Below are positions 17,201 to 24,285 of a DNA stretch of 24,897 nt, one piece after another. Source of the DNA: Pleurocapsa sp. MO_226.B13. Lineage in GTDB: Bacteria; Cyanobacteriota; Cyanobacteriia; Cyanobacteriales; Xenococcaceae. The DNA is taken from assembly GCA_030064795.1 (NCBI GenBank), contig JASJEI010000171.1, forward strand, positions 1 to 24,897, read 5' to 3'. The notes below the pieces were generated by a model. It saw only the letters and a list, made by a program, of their open reading frames with translations, did no database searches and was not told the origin of the DNA. The translations under genes and the position numbers were made by a program. Positions within the stretch are counted from its first letter, which is position 1; the number at the start of each line of letters is the position of its first letter.

Positions 17201-18293
17201 AGCTGCTCCAACAGAAAAACGGCGACAATTGTTAAAGCTGTACTTTGGTCAACTACTAGCCAAAGTAATGAAACTCAAATCCTCCCAATTAGATTGGCAA
17301 CAGCGTCTTTCTAGTCTGGGACTCGATTCTCTCATGGCTACGGAACTAAGAAGACGCATCGAGGAACAATTCAGTATTTCGATCCCCGTAGAATTTTTAG
17401 CCGAACTCAACCTAGAACAATTTTTAACTCAACTGCTGTTCCTCATTGAAAAGCATCATGGGATGCAAGATCGAGGTAGTGCCAATGGGATAAGTAGATT
17501 GGCAACAGTAACCAAAACCGCTACTAAACAGAAAATTGAAGATAATTTGTGTGTAATTCGCCCCCAACCGAATTCTCAAGCTCGCTTACGCCTATTTTGT
17601 TTTCCTTATGCTGGTAAGGGAGCATCTATTTTCCAGAAATGGAGTGATGAACTGCCATCAGAGATAGAACTCTGTGCTATACAGCTTCCTGGAAGGGAAA
17701 GCAGACTTAGAGAATCTCCTTTAACCCGTCTCAAGCCAGTAATGCAAACCATAGTTCCCCTGCTCGAATCTTATTTAGACCTTCCTTTTGCCCTATTCGG
17801 TCATAGTATGGGAGCATTGCTAAGTTTTGAACTGGTCAGGGAACTACGCCGTCAAAACTGCCCTCTTCCCGTTCATTTATTTGTTTCTGGCAGAAACGCT
17901 CCTCAGTTACCCGATCTCAAGCCTCCCATTCATCACTTGCCCGACTCTCAATTTATTGAAAAAATAAAGGGTTTCAATGGTACTCCCAAGGACATTCTGC
18001 AAGACCAGAAGCTAATGCAACAATATCTACCTGCATTACGGGCTGATTTTGCCCTTTTAGAAACCTATTTTTATGCGAATGAGCCTCCCTTTGACTTTCC
18101 GATTACTGCTTTTGGTGGATTAGAAGACCTTCAAGTAAGTCAAGCAGAATTGACTGCTTGGGAAAAACAAACTAAAGCAGAATTTAACTTACAAATGTTT
18201 GCTGGCGATCATTTCTTCTTACATTCTGCTCGCCAGGAATTATTACAAGCTATATCCCAAAAGCTTGAGACAAAACTTTTGATTTTTAACTAA
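14232..18293 (+). CDS. Single-module type I polyketide synthase, KS-AT-ACP-TE
   Basis: The 1353-aa protein has four domains. The ketosynthase (about 1-425) keeps C175 (VETACSSS), H310 (EAHGTG) and H350 (KTNIGH). The acyltransferase (about 535-885) has GHSVGE with S627 and HGFHS at 727-731, which favours malonyl-CoA. The ACP (about 995-1075) has GLDSL with S1033. The C-terminal alpha/beta-hydrolase (about 1118-1350) has GHSMG with S1192, D1299 and H1327, plus PGRES and GDHFFL, typical of stand-alone type II thioesterases. There is no KR, DH, ER or methyltransferase domain, so one unreduced ketide is added, giving a beta-ketoacyl-ACP. AGGTGG, 4 bases before the ATG, is a good ribosome-binding site. 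The next gene is a type III PKS that could take over the beta-keto chain, as proposed for CylH and CylI. Confidence 0.93.
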   Translation: MENIAIIGLGCRFPQAETPEAFWHLVSNGIDAITEVPSERWKVDELYEAQPATPGKMSTRWGGFLEQVDGFDPLFFNISPREAERMDPQQRLFLEVAWEALENAGLATERLAGTQTGVFAAMAVVNYDQLLYKNVADLTQISAYDGIGTTLSLASSRLSYLLDLKGPSLAVETACSSSLVAVHLACQSLGTGESNLCIVGGVNLILTPELNIVFSQAQMMSPDGRCKTFDADANGYVRGEGCGVVILKRLQDAIADNDRILAVIRGSAVNQDGLSNGITAPNGPSQQAVIRQALENAKVKPAEISYVEAHGTGTPLGDPIEVKSLKKVLMEDRQLDKPCYIGSVKTNIGHLESAAGIAGLIKVVLALQHREIPPNLHLKQLNPYIRLQKTPLSIPTEKQEWTVEEGTRLAGISSFGFGGTNAHLILEEATTRVKEPIKEGLERPLQILTLSAKSDRALSELAQRYSNFLAAKPEVSLADICFTANSGRTHFERRLFAIADSATELQQSLQAFATGEVPVGITTNCLTVGNPPQIAFLFTGQGSQYVGMGRELYETQPTFRQALDKCAAILNSYLDRPLLEVIYPADSSSSLIDQTQYTQPALFALEYALAQLWQSWGIKPQLMMGHSVGEYVAACLAGVFSLEDGLKLIAARGRFMQSLPQDGAMVSLLAEPERVIEAIQSYGGAVAIAAFNGARSVVISGKREPVFQVAEKFEAQGVKTKTLKVSHGFHSPLMEPMLEDFARVAKQITYSPPQIDLISNVTGELATAEIATPQYWCNHIRQPVKFAQGMTTLAQQDCEILLEIGAKPILLGMGRPCLSNLDVAQQEDTEYRLLPSLRPQKSDWQQMLASLGELYLQGIAIDWQSFERDYPQRRRVILPTYPFQRQRYWIQNDHNRQNISSPATDWTPLFSLLHQGKIEQVKSQLETEETLSTDEIKLLPKLLELIANKHQKQRNVTSEPLTSGDRTIATLTPEPIVQQENWHQQRDELLAAPTEKRRQLLKLYFGQLLAKVMKLKSSQLDWQQRLSSLGLDSLMATELRRRIEEQFSISIPVEFLAELNLEQFLTQLLFLIEKHHGMQDRGSANGISRLATVTKTATKQKIEDNLCVIRPQPNSQARLRLFCFPYAGKGASIFQKWSDELPSEIELCAIQLPGRESRLRESPLTRLKPVMQTIVPLLESYLDLPFALFGHSMGALLSFELVRELRRQNCPLPVHLFVSGRNAPQLPDLKPPIHHLPDSQFIEKIKGFNGTPKDILQDQKLMQQYLPALRADFALLETYFYANEPPFDFPITAFGGLEDLQVSQAELTAWEKQTKAEFNLQMFAGDHFFLHSARQELLQAISQKLETKLLIFN

Positions 18294-18314
18294 CTAAATA
18301 AAGGAAAAACAATT

Positions 18315-19436
18315 ATGGCTGTTATTGTTGCTACATCTACCCAATTACCCGAACACTATTACTCTCAAGAAGTTCTAGCCACAGCTTTGAAAAAGTACCT
18401 AATGGTGAAGGAACTGGATTTCGATCTCAGTATCATCGATCGCTTTTTTACCAATGTCAAGATTAATGGTCGTTATTTTACAATACCCCTTGATAGTTTT
18501 TTTGAACCGCCTGGCCTAGAAAAAACCGTTAATTCCTGTATCAAAATTACTGTTAGCCTACTAGAACAAGCAATTAATAATTTGCTAGAAAAAGTTTCTC
18601 TCAATCCCCAAGAAATATCTCAACTTACATCTGTCAGTATTTATCAACCGTCTCCTGCGTTGGGTGCTTTGTTGATGAACGTAATTCCTTTTTCGCCAAC
18701 TCTGAAGCGATTACCTTTAGGTGGGCTAGGCTGTATTGGTGGCACAATAGGTGTAGCTCGTGTTGCAGATTACTTAAAAGGACACCCTGCAGAAGCAGTA
18801 ATTCTGACAACTAGCGAACTCAACTCTGGTCTTTGGCAAGGTTCTTTACAGGCAGATTTATCTTATTTAATTAGTCAATTAACCACAGATCAATCTGTTT
18901 ACAGTGACATTATTATGACAATTGTTACTGCTGCTCTTTTTGGTGATGGGGCAGCAGCTACCTTGATGGTTGGTCGAGAGCATCCTTTAGCGCAGCCTGG
19001 ACTGCCAATGATAGTTGATACTCAGTCCATATTATTACCTCAAACTATACAGCTTATGGGACTAGATTTAGTCAGCACTGGTTTTAGAAACATTCTCAGA
19101 CCACAAGTATCAGATTTTGTCAAAGTTGGACTACGTCAGGCGATCGATCCCCTTCTAGCGAAACACAATCTATCGATCGAGCAGATATCTCGCTGGATTG
19201 TGCATCCTGGTGGTCCCAAAATACTTGAGGCAATAGAAGATGAGTTTGGACTGGAGCGCCAGATGTTGCAACCTAGCCATGATATTTTAGCTGAGGTGGG
19301 TAATATTTCATCGAGTACAGTAATTTATATTCTCAATAAGCTACTATCACAAGCCCCTCCCCCTCAAGGTTCTTACGGATTAATGGTTGCTATGGGACCT
19401 GGTTTTTCTCAGGAAGCGATTTTATTACAGTGGTAA
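18315..19436 (+). CDS. Type III polyketide synthase (alkylresorcinol/alkylpyrone synthase-like)
   Basis: The 373-aa protein has the chalcone-synthase-type catalytic triad: C140 in GGLGCIGG, H297 in WIVHPGG and N330 in VGNISSST. The C-terminal GPGFS loop (361-365) is present. Enzymes of this class extend an acyl starter with malonyl-CoA and close the ring. With a long-chain starter the product is an alkylresorcinol or alkylpyrone. It begins 21 bases after the type I PKS stop, with AAGGAA 9 bases before the ATG, so the two are surely co-transcribed. The region between C140 and H297 is fairly divergent, with an insert-like stretch at about 170-200 (SGLWQGSLQADLSYLISQL), which may reflect an unusual starter. 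Resorcinol versus pyrone cannot be decided from sequence. Confidence 0.9.
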   Translation: MAVIVATSTQLPEHYYSQEVLATALKKYLMVKELDFDLSIIDRFFTNVKINGRYFTIPLDSFFEPPGLEKTVNSCIKITVSLLEQAINNLLEKVSLNPQEISQLTSVSIYQPSPALGALLMNVIPFSPTLKRLPLGGLGCIGGTIGVARVADYLKGHPAEAVILTTSELNSGLWQGSLQADLSYLISQLTTDQSVYSDIIMTIVTAALFGDGAAATLMVGREHPLAQPGLPMIVDTQSILLPQTIQLMGLDLVSTGFRNILRPQVSDFVKVGLRQAIDPLLAKHNLSIEQISRWIVHPGGPKILEAIEDEFGLERQMLQPSHDILAEVGNISSSTVIYILNKLLSQAPPPQGSYGLMVAMGPGFSQEAILLQW

Positions 19437-19470
19437 GACGAAAACCGATTACTAACTGCTGAGAGTTTTC

Positions 19471-19511
19471 CTTATAAAAATGAAACAAATTCTTATAAAA
19501 ATGAAACAAAT
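19471..19511 (+). repeat. Tandem 21-bp duplication of the P450 start region
   Basis: CTTATAAAAATGAAACAAAT occurs at 19471-19490 and 19492-19511. Each copy carries an ATG in the same frame (19480 and 19501), so the gene has two candidate starts and the longer product begins with a doubled MKQI segment. Confidence 0.93.
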
Positions 19512-20874
19512 CAAAGGACCAAAAACCCCCAGACTTTGGCAAACAATTCAGTGGAATAACAACCCGGTAAGCTATATGGAGGATGCAGCCGCCAAATTTC
19601 CCGATCTTTTTAAAGCTCAGATTGCTCCAGATGGTAAATACCAAGTATTGTTAGTTCATCCTCAAGCAATTCAGGAATTGTTTACCAAACCAGAATTCGT
19701 CAATTGGGGTAACAGCTTAGTCAGTCCTGTTTTTGGCGATGAATCTTTACTTTTTCAAGTAGGCGATCGCCATCAACGCCAGCGCAAACTATTAATGCCT
19801 CCCTTTCATGGGGAAAGAATGCGTTCTTACGGACAACTGGTTTGCGAAATTACCGATCGAGCGATCTCGAAAATACCTCTTAACCAAACTGTTTCTACTC
19901 GTGCAGTAATGGAAGAAATTTCTTTGCAAGTTATTTTAAAGGCGGTATTTGGCTTGGACGAGGGAGAGCGTTGCCAACAACTCAAACAACTACTTTTATA
20001 TTGGGCGAGACTGTTTCACTCTCCCATATTCAACAGTTTGTTATTTTTCTCCTTTCTCCAACAAGATTGGGGTTCTTGGAGTCCCTGGGGTAAATTTATT
20101 CGCAAACGCCAACAAATTCATCAACTGTTATTCTCAGAGATTCGCGATCGCCGCGCTAACCCAGATCCAGATCGAACCGATATTCTCAGTATGTTGCTGT
20201 CTGCGCTTCATGAAGATGGCGAACCAATGTCCGACTTGGAAATCCGCGATCAGTTGCTCACCCTTCTGCTAACGGGATATGAAACTACAGCAACCGCAAT
20301 GGCTTGGACAGTGTACTGGTCACATTTCTATCCCGAAATTAAAGCCAAGCTGCTACAGGAAATCGATCACTTGGGAGATGAACCCGCTCCCGTCGATATT
20401 GTTCGCTTGCCCTATCTTACGGCATTTTGTCAAGAAACCTTGCGGATTAATCCCGTGGTCCCCTTAACGGCGCCTCGAACTGTCGAATCTCCTGTCGAGC
20501 TGATGGGTTACGAGTTAGAACCAGGCACAATAATTCACGGCTGCATCTATGCACTGCATCAAAGGGAGGAAATTTACCCCAATCCGAGACAGTTTAGACC
20601 AGAGCGATTTCTAGAGCGCCAGTTTTCTCATTATGAGTTTATTCCTTTTGGCGGCGGGAAAAGACTCTGTATTGGTGCAGCGTTAGCCATGTTTGAAATG
20701 AAGCTAGTCTTAGCAACTATCCTCTCTCGCTATCAAATAGCATTAGCAGACGAGAGACCAGTTAAACTAGCTCGTCTCGGCATTACTCTAGTTCCTGATG
20801 GTGGGATCGAGATTATTGTCAAAGCAAGGCGTGTAACTCAGCAGTCTCAAAAAGCAATCGCTAATTACCTCTAA
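19480..20874 (+). CDS. Cytochrome P450, CYP110-like
   Basis: The protein is 464 aa from the first ATG, or 457 from the second. Signature elements: the helix-C region HQRQRKLLMPPFHG (98-111), the oxygen-activating helix TGYETTA (265-271), ExxR at E319-R322, and the heme loop FIPFGGGKRLCIG (387-399) with ligand C397. The overall pattern recalls cyanobacterial CYP110 enzymes, some of which hydroxylate fatty acids and other lipids, so it may oxidise the alkyl tail or the aromatic ring. No reductase or ferredoxin gene is fused or adjacent. It lies between the type III PKS and the methyltransferase (14-base gap, AGGAG site). The true start is ambiguous because of the 21-bp duplication. Substrate is inference. 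Confidence 0.92.
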   Translation: MKQILIKMKQIKGPKTPRLWQTIQWNNNPVSYMEDAAAKFPDLFKAQIAPDGKYQVLLVHPQAIQELFTKPEFVNWGNSLVSPVFGDESLLFQVGDRHQRQRKLLMPPFHGERMRSYGQLVCEITDRAISKIPLNQTVSTRAVMEEISLQVILKAVFGLDEGERCQQLKQLLLYWARLFHSPIFNSLLFFSFLQQDWGSWSPWGKFIRKRQQIHQLLFSEIRDRRANPDPDRTDILSMLLSALHEDGEPMSDLEIRDQLLTLLLTGYETTATAMAWTVYWSHFYPEIKAKLLQEIDHLGDEPAPVDIVRLPYLTAFCQETLRINPVVPLTAPRTVESPVELMGYELEPGTIIHGCIYALHQREEIYPNPRQFRPERFLERQFSHYEFIPFGGGKRLCIGAALAMFEMKLVLATILSRYQIALADERPVKLARLGITLVPDGGIEIIVKARRVTQQSQKAIANYL

Positions 20875-20888
20875 AGGAGCGACTATCT

Positions 20889-21485
20889 ATGTTAACTAAA
20901 TATCTTTTTATCTTAATTGTGATAGCCGTTGTCGTGCAGCGACTCTTAGAAGTCCGTTATAACGATCGCAATAAGGCGGAAATTCTGCGTAGAGGTGGAA
21001 TAGAGCATGGGGACAATTTACTTGGTGCGGTAAAAGTACTGCAAGTAAGCTGGTGGATTGCCATGATTGCTGAGGTTTGGTACTTAGACCGTCCTTTTCT
21101 GCCAGTTTTAGCTGCCGTTTCCCTGACAGCTACCATAGCAGGACAAATCTTACGCTATCTATCAATGCAAGCTCTCCAGTGGCGGTGGACGCTCCCAATT
21201 ATGACAGTGCCTGGAATGCCGGTGGTGGAATCAGGACTTTATCGCTATCTGAGACATCCTAACTGGTTAGGAGTAATTCTGGAAATTGCTTTCCTGCCTT
21301 TAATTCATAGTGCCTACTGTACCGCGATCGCTTTTTCTCTAGCTAATGCTTGGTTGATGAGTCGGCGAATTCAAACTGAGGAGCAAGCTTTAGGTGAAAA
21401 TACCAATTATACTGCCGCGTTTGCCGACAAACCCCGTTTTATTCCTGTTATTGGCTTCAGAAAAGTAGCTAATACTCCTAAGTAA
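20889..21485 (+). CDS. Isoprenylcysteine carboxyl methyltransferase-family enzyme (SrsB/BpsB-like)
   Basis: This 198-aa membrane protein has about four hydrophobic helices (near 3-20, 50-66, 68-90, 129-155). The S-adenosylmethionine-site signature of the ICMT family reads GLYRYLRHPNWLGVILE (116-132). Small ICMT-family proteins next to type III PKS genes are known as SrsB in Streptomyces and BpsB in Bacillus, which O-methylate alkylresorcinols or alkylpyrones. Here the same pairing occurs within one cluster, separated by a P450. A strong AGGAG lies 9 bases before the ATG and only 14 bases separate it from the P450 stop. O-methylation of the phenolic lipid is the most likely role; C-methylation or quinone methylation is possible. 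Confidence 0.85.
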   Translation: MLTKYLFILIVIAVVVQRLLEVRYNDRNKAEILRRGGIEHGDNLLGAVKVLQVSWWIAMIAEVWYLDRPFLPVLAAVSLTATIAGQILRYLSMQALQWRWTLPIMTVPGMPVVESGLYRYLRHPNWLGVILEIAFLPLIHSAYCTAIAFSLANAWLMSRRIQTEEQALGENTNYTAAFADKPRFIPVIGFRKVANTPK

Positions 21486-21525
21486 TTTAAATCTTGTTGA
21501 TGTAGTTTTTATTTAGTAGTTGATT

Positions 21526-23133
21526 ATGAAGAAAAAACAAGTTGCTGTAATCGGTGCTGGTATTGCAGGCTTAGTAACCATTAAGTCCTGTTTAGAAGAA
21601 GGAATTGAGGTTACAGCCTTCGAGAAATCTGATTATATTGGTGGCAATTGGAAGTTTAAAGAGCAGGAAGTCAGCGTATTTCGTAACACAGAATTAAGTT
21701 CTTCTAGATATATAACTGGATTTTCTGATTTTCCGATTCCCGAACATTATCCTCACTTTTTGAAGCACGAACAATACCTGGAATATTTACTAGATTATGC
21801 CCGTCATTTCAAGCTTAAGGAACATATCAAATTTGGTATTACAGTGGATTCTCTGAAGCGTCAGGGAGAAAAGTGGCTGTTAGTGGCAACGAAGGATGGC
21901 ATAAGTCAAGAATACGAGTTTGATGCAGTAGCAGTTTGTACTGGTTTGAATGAAGAGCCAAATTTGCCCAAGTTCCCCAATATAGAACAATTTAAAGGTC
22001 AATTAGTTCATTCATCTCTTTATAAAGATAATACTCCCTATAAAGATAAATCGGTGGTGGTTATTGGCGGTGGAGAAAGCGGTGGCGACCAGGTTAACGA
22101 AATTTCTCAAGTGGCAAAAAGCGTTACTCTGAGTCTCAGAAGAGGGGTCTTTATCATGCCCAAGTTGGACAAGTGCATGACCTTACCTGGAGACTATTTT
22201 CATCATCGAGGTACTTATCATTATCCCCCCGTTCTCTACGAAAGAATCGAAACGGCAATTCAAAGGTTGTTTACTTTTGCCAATCGTAAGCAGAAATCTT
22301 GGCAGATTAGACAAAAGCTAATCAAATTATCAGGTGGTAGCTATCATCAACAGTTTATTACTAAGTCAGATACCTTTATGCAAGCTTTGGCAAAGCCTAA
22401 TGTTGCTCTCAAACCCCAGTTAGAGAGATTTGAACCTGATGGTGTGGTTTTTAGCGACGGTAGTAAAGTACAAGCTGATGCAGTTGTCTTCTCCAGTGGT
22501 TTTAACGTTCACTTTCCTTTTTTACCTATCGATAGCAAAAACTGGGATTGGCGCAAACTGTATAAAAAAATGTTTCATCCAGAACTGAACAATCTGGGTT
22601 TTGTGGGTTTTGCTCGCCCTAACATTGGCTCAATGCCACCAATTATGGAGATGCAATCTCGCTACTTTGCTGGTGTAGTCAGTGGGAGACTGCAACTGCC
22701 CGAACCCGCAAAAATGGAGAAGATTATCGAGCAGGATGCCCAAGATAGTCGCAAGTTGAAACCTCTAGTTTCAGATCGCATTACGGGAATTGTCTCCTAT
22801 GTTCCCTATATGTACGAACTGTCAGAATTAATCGGTTGTCGTCCAGTTTTACGCCAGCTAATTTCTCGCCCAGTGGTGTTATGGAGTGTTTTATTTAGCT
22901 CTGTAGCAGCACCTCATTTTCGGATTTGTGGACCTCATGCTAATCCCGCCATGCTGGATGAAATTGAGCGTCAGGGTTTGCACATTTGGAAATTAAAAAC
23001 TCTGGATGAAAAACTGTTATTCGTCATGTTCCAAGTTGTTTGGGGTTTGGGGGGACTGGTTGGTTATCCCTTGTTCAAAACTCTTTCTTCTGTTCCTGGT
23101 TTTAAAGAATTAAAGCCTAGTTTAGATTTTTAA
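21526..23133 (+). CDS. Flavin-containing monooxygenase
   Basis: I start at the ATG at 21526 (535 aa) and not at an in-frame TTG six bases earlier. The FAD-binding motif VIGAGIAG (8-15) opens the protein. The FMO signature FKGQLVHSSLYKD spans 156-168. The second dinucleotide fold, VVVIGGGESGGD (177-188), should bind NADPH. The C-terminal third has several aromatic-rich hydrophobic stretches and a GLGGLVGYPLFK segment near the end, perhaps membrane-associated. In the srs operon a flavin hydroxylase (SrsC) converts alkylresorcinol to a hydroquinone or quinone type product; that enzyme belongs to a different flavoprotein group, but this gene could fill the same slot. N- or S-oxidation is the more usual activity of the family, so substrate is open. 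Confidence 0.88.
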   Translation: MKKKQVAVIGAGIAGLVTIKSCLEEGIEVTAFEKSDYIGGNWKFKEQEVSVFRNTELSSSRYITGFSDFPIPEHYPHFLKHEQYLEYLLDYARHFKLKEHIKFGITVDSLKRQGEKWLLVATKDGISQEYEFDAVAVCTGLNEEPNLPKFPNIEQFKGQLVHSSLYKDNTPYKDKSVVVIGGGESGGDQVNEISQVAKSVTLSLRRGVFIMPKLDKCMTLPGDYFHHRGTYHYPPVLYERIETAIQRLFTFANRKQKSWQIRQKLIKLSGGSYHQQFITKSDTFMQALAKPNVALKPQLERFEPDGVVFSDGSKVQADAVVFSSGFNVHFPFLPIDSKNWDWRKLYKKMFHPELNNLGFVGFARPNIGSMPPIMEMQSRYFAGVVSGRLQLPEPAKMEKIIEQDAQDSRKLKPLVSDRITGIVSYVPYMYELSELIGCRPVLRQLISRPVVLWSVLFSSVAAPHFRICGPHANPAMLDEIERQGLHIWKLKTLDEKLLFVMFQVVWGLGGLVGYPLFKTLSSVPGFKELKPSLDF

Positions 23134-23150
23134 AGTAACCGTGAATTCTC

Positions 23151-24257
23151 GTGAAAAAACTCAAACCCTCGGAAATCTGGCTTCCTCTGGCTGTTTGGTC
23201 GCTTTGGCTGCTATTTTTTACTGCCGAACCTCGGTGGCATCTGTTTGCCGACAATTGGTTTATGCCGATTACCATGGCTGTTGGTTCTTTTATTGCTGGT
23301 TCTACAAGTGAAGGAGGTGGCGCGGTAGCCTTTCCCGTCATGACCATCTTATTTGATATTCAACCCGCCGTAGCTAGAGATTTTGCCTTGATGATTCAGT
23401 CTGTAGGGATGACCTCAGCAGCGATCGCTATTTGGCAAAACCGTATCGCTATCGAATCCCGCGCTTTAATCTTTGCAGGATTGGGAGGAGTCGTCGGAAT
23501 TATCTTGGGGCTAGAAATTGTAGCACCCTCTGTTCCTGCTGTAGAAGCCAAAATGTTTTTTGTGTCCCTGTGGTTGAGCTTTGGTGTGGCTCTACTCTGG
23601 CTCAATCGCGATCGCCAAAGAAGAGTTTGGCAACGTATTCCTCACTTTCAGAGACACGATGCTTTGATTCTACTGGTTGTGGGAGCGCTTGGTGGAGTAG
23701 TTAGCGGTATTACGGGAAGTGGATTGGATATTCTCACTTTCTCTCTGCTGGTTTTAGTCTTTCGCATCGATGAAAAAGTTGCTACTCCTACCTCAGTAGT
23801 GCTAATGGCTAGTAATGCTTTAGTTGGTTTCTGGTGGAGAGTACAGTTTAGTGCCGAGCCTATTTTAAACAACACTTGGAACTATTGGTGGATATGCGTA
23901 CCCGTAGTGGTTATTGGCGCGCCTATTGGTGCGAGATTTATTGCCACGCGATCGAATATATTTGTGGTTCGCTTACTTTTGAGTTTGATTGTCGTTCAGT
24001 TTCTTACAGCATTATTTATCTTGCCCTTGACATCTAATATAATTCTCTTTTCTATCGCTATTTTTTCAGTGGGCTTTACTTTATTTTTCAGTATGATTTA
24101 TGCGGGAAATCAACGTTTATACCAGAAGCAAATCACCGATTTTTATTTGAAAACAGATTCCAAGCAGAACAAATCTTCTTGGGTAAATCCCGATAGATTG
24201 GTTGCTAAACCGAAAAAGAATAAAGGAGACAGAGAAATTGAAAACTTATTTTTATAA
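23151..24257 (+). CDS. TauE/SafE-family permease
   Basis: The 368-aa protein has about eight to nine membrane helices and two similar halves. The first begins GSFIAGSTSEGGGAVAFPV, the second GALGGVVSGITGSGLDILTF, the paired glycine-rich motifs of the TauE/SafE (DUF81) family. Family members move sulfite, sulfoacetate or related organic anions. The start is GTG, 17 bases after the monooxygenase stop, without a clear ribosome-binding site; translational coupling is likely. The cytoplasmic C-terminus is polar (NKSSWVNPDRL onward). Placement before a sulfotransferase suggests a link with sulfur or with exporting a sulfated product, but this is inference. Confidence 0.85.
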   Translation: MKKLKPSEIWLPLAVWSLWLLFFTAEPRWHLFADNWFMPITMAVGSFIAGSTSEGGGAVAFPVMTILFDIQPAVARDFALMIQSVGMTSAAIAIWQNRIAIESRALIFAGLGGVVGIILGLEIVAPSVPAVEAKMFFVSLWLSFGVALLWLNRDRQRRVWQRIPHFQRHDALILLVVGALGGVVSGITGSGLDILTFSLLVLVFRIDEKVATPTSVVLMASNALVGFWWRVQFSAEPILNNTWNYWWICVPVVVIGAPIGARFIATRSNIFVVRLLLSLIVVQFLTALFILPLTSNIILFSIAIFSVGFTLFFSMIYAGNQRLYQKQITDFYLKTDSKQNKSSWVNPDRLVAKPKKNKGDREIENLFL

Positions 24258-24285
24258 AGATTGATTCTTATAAAGTCAAATAATT

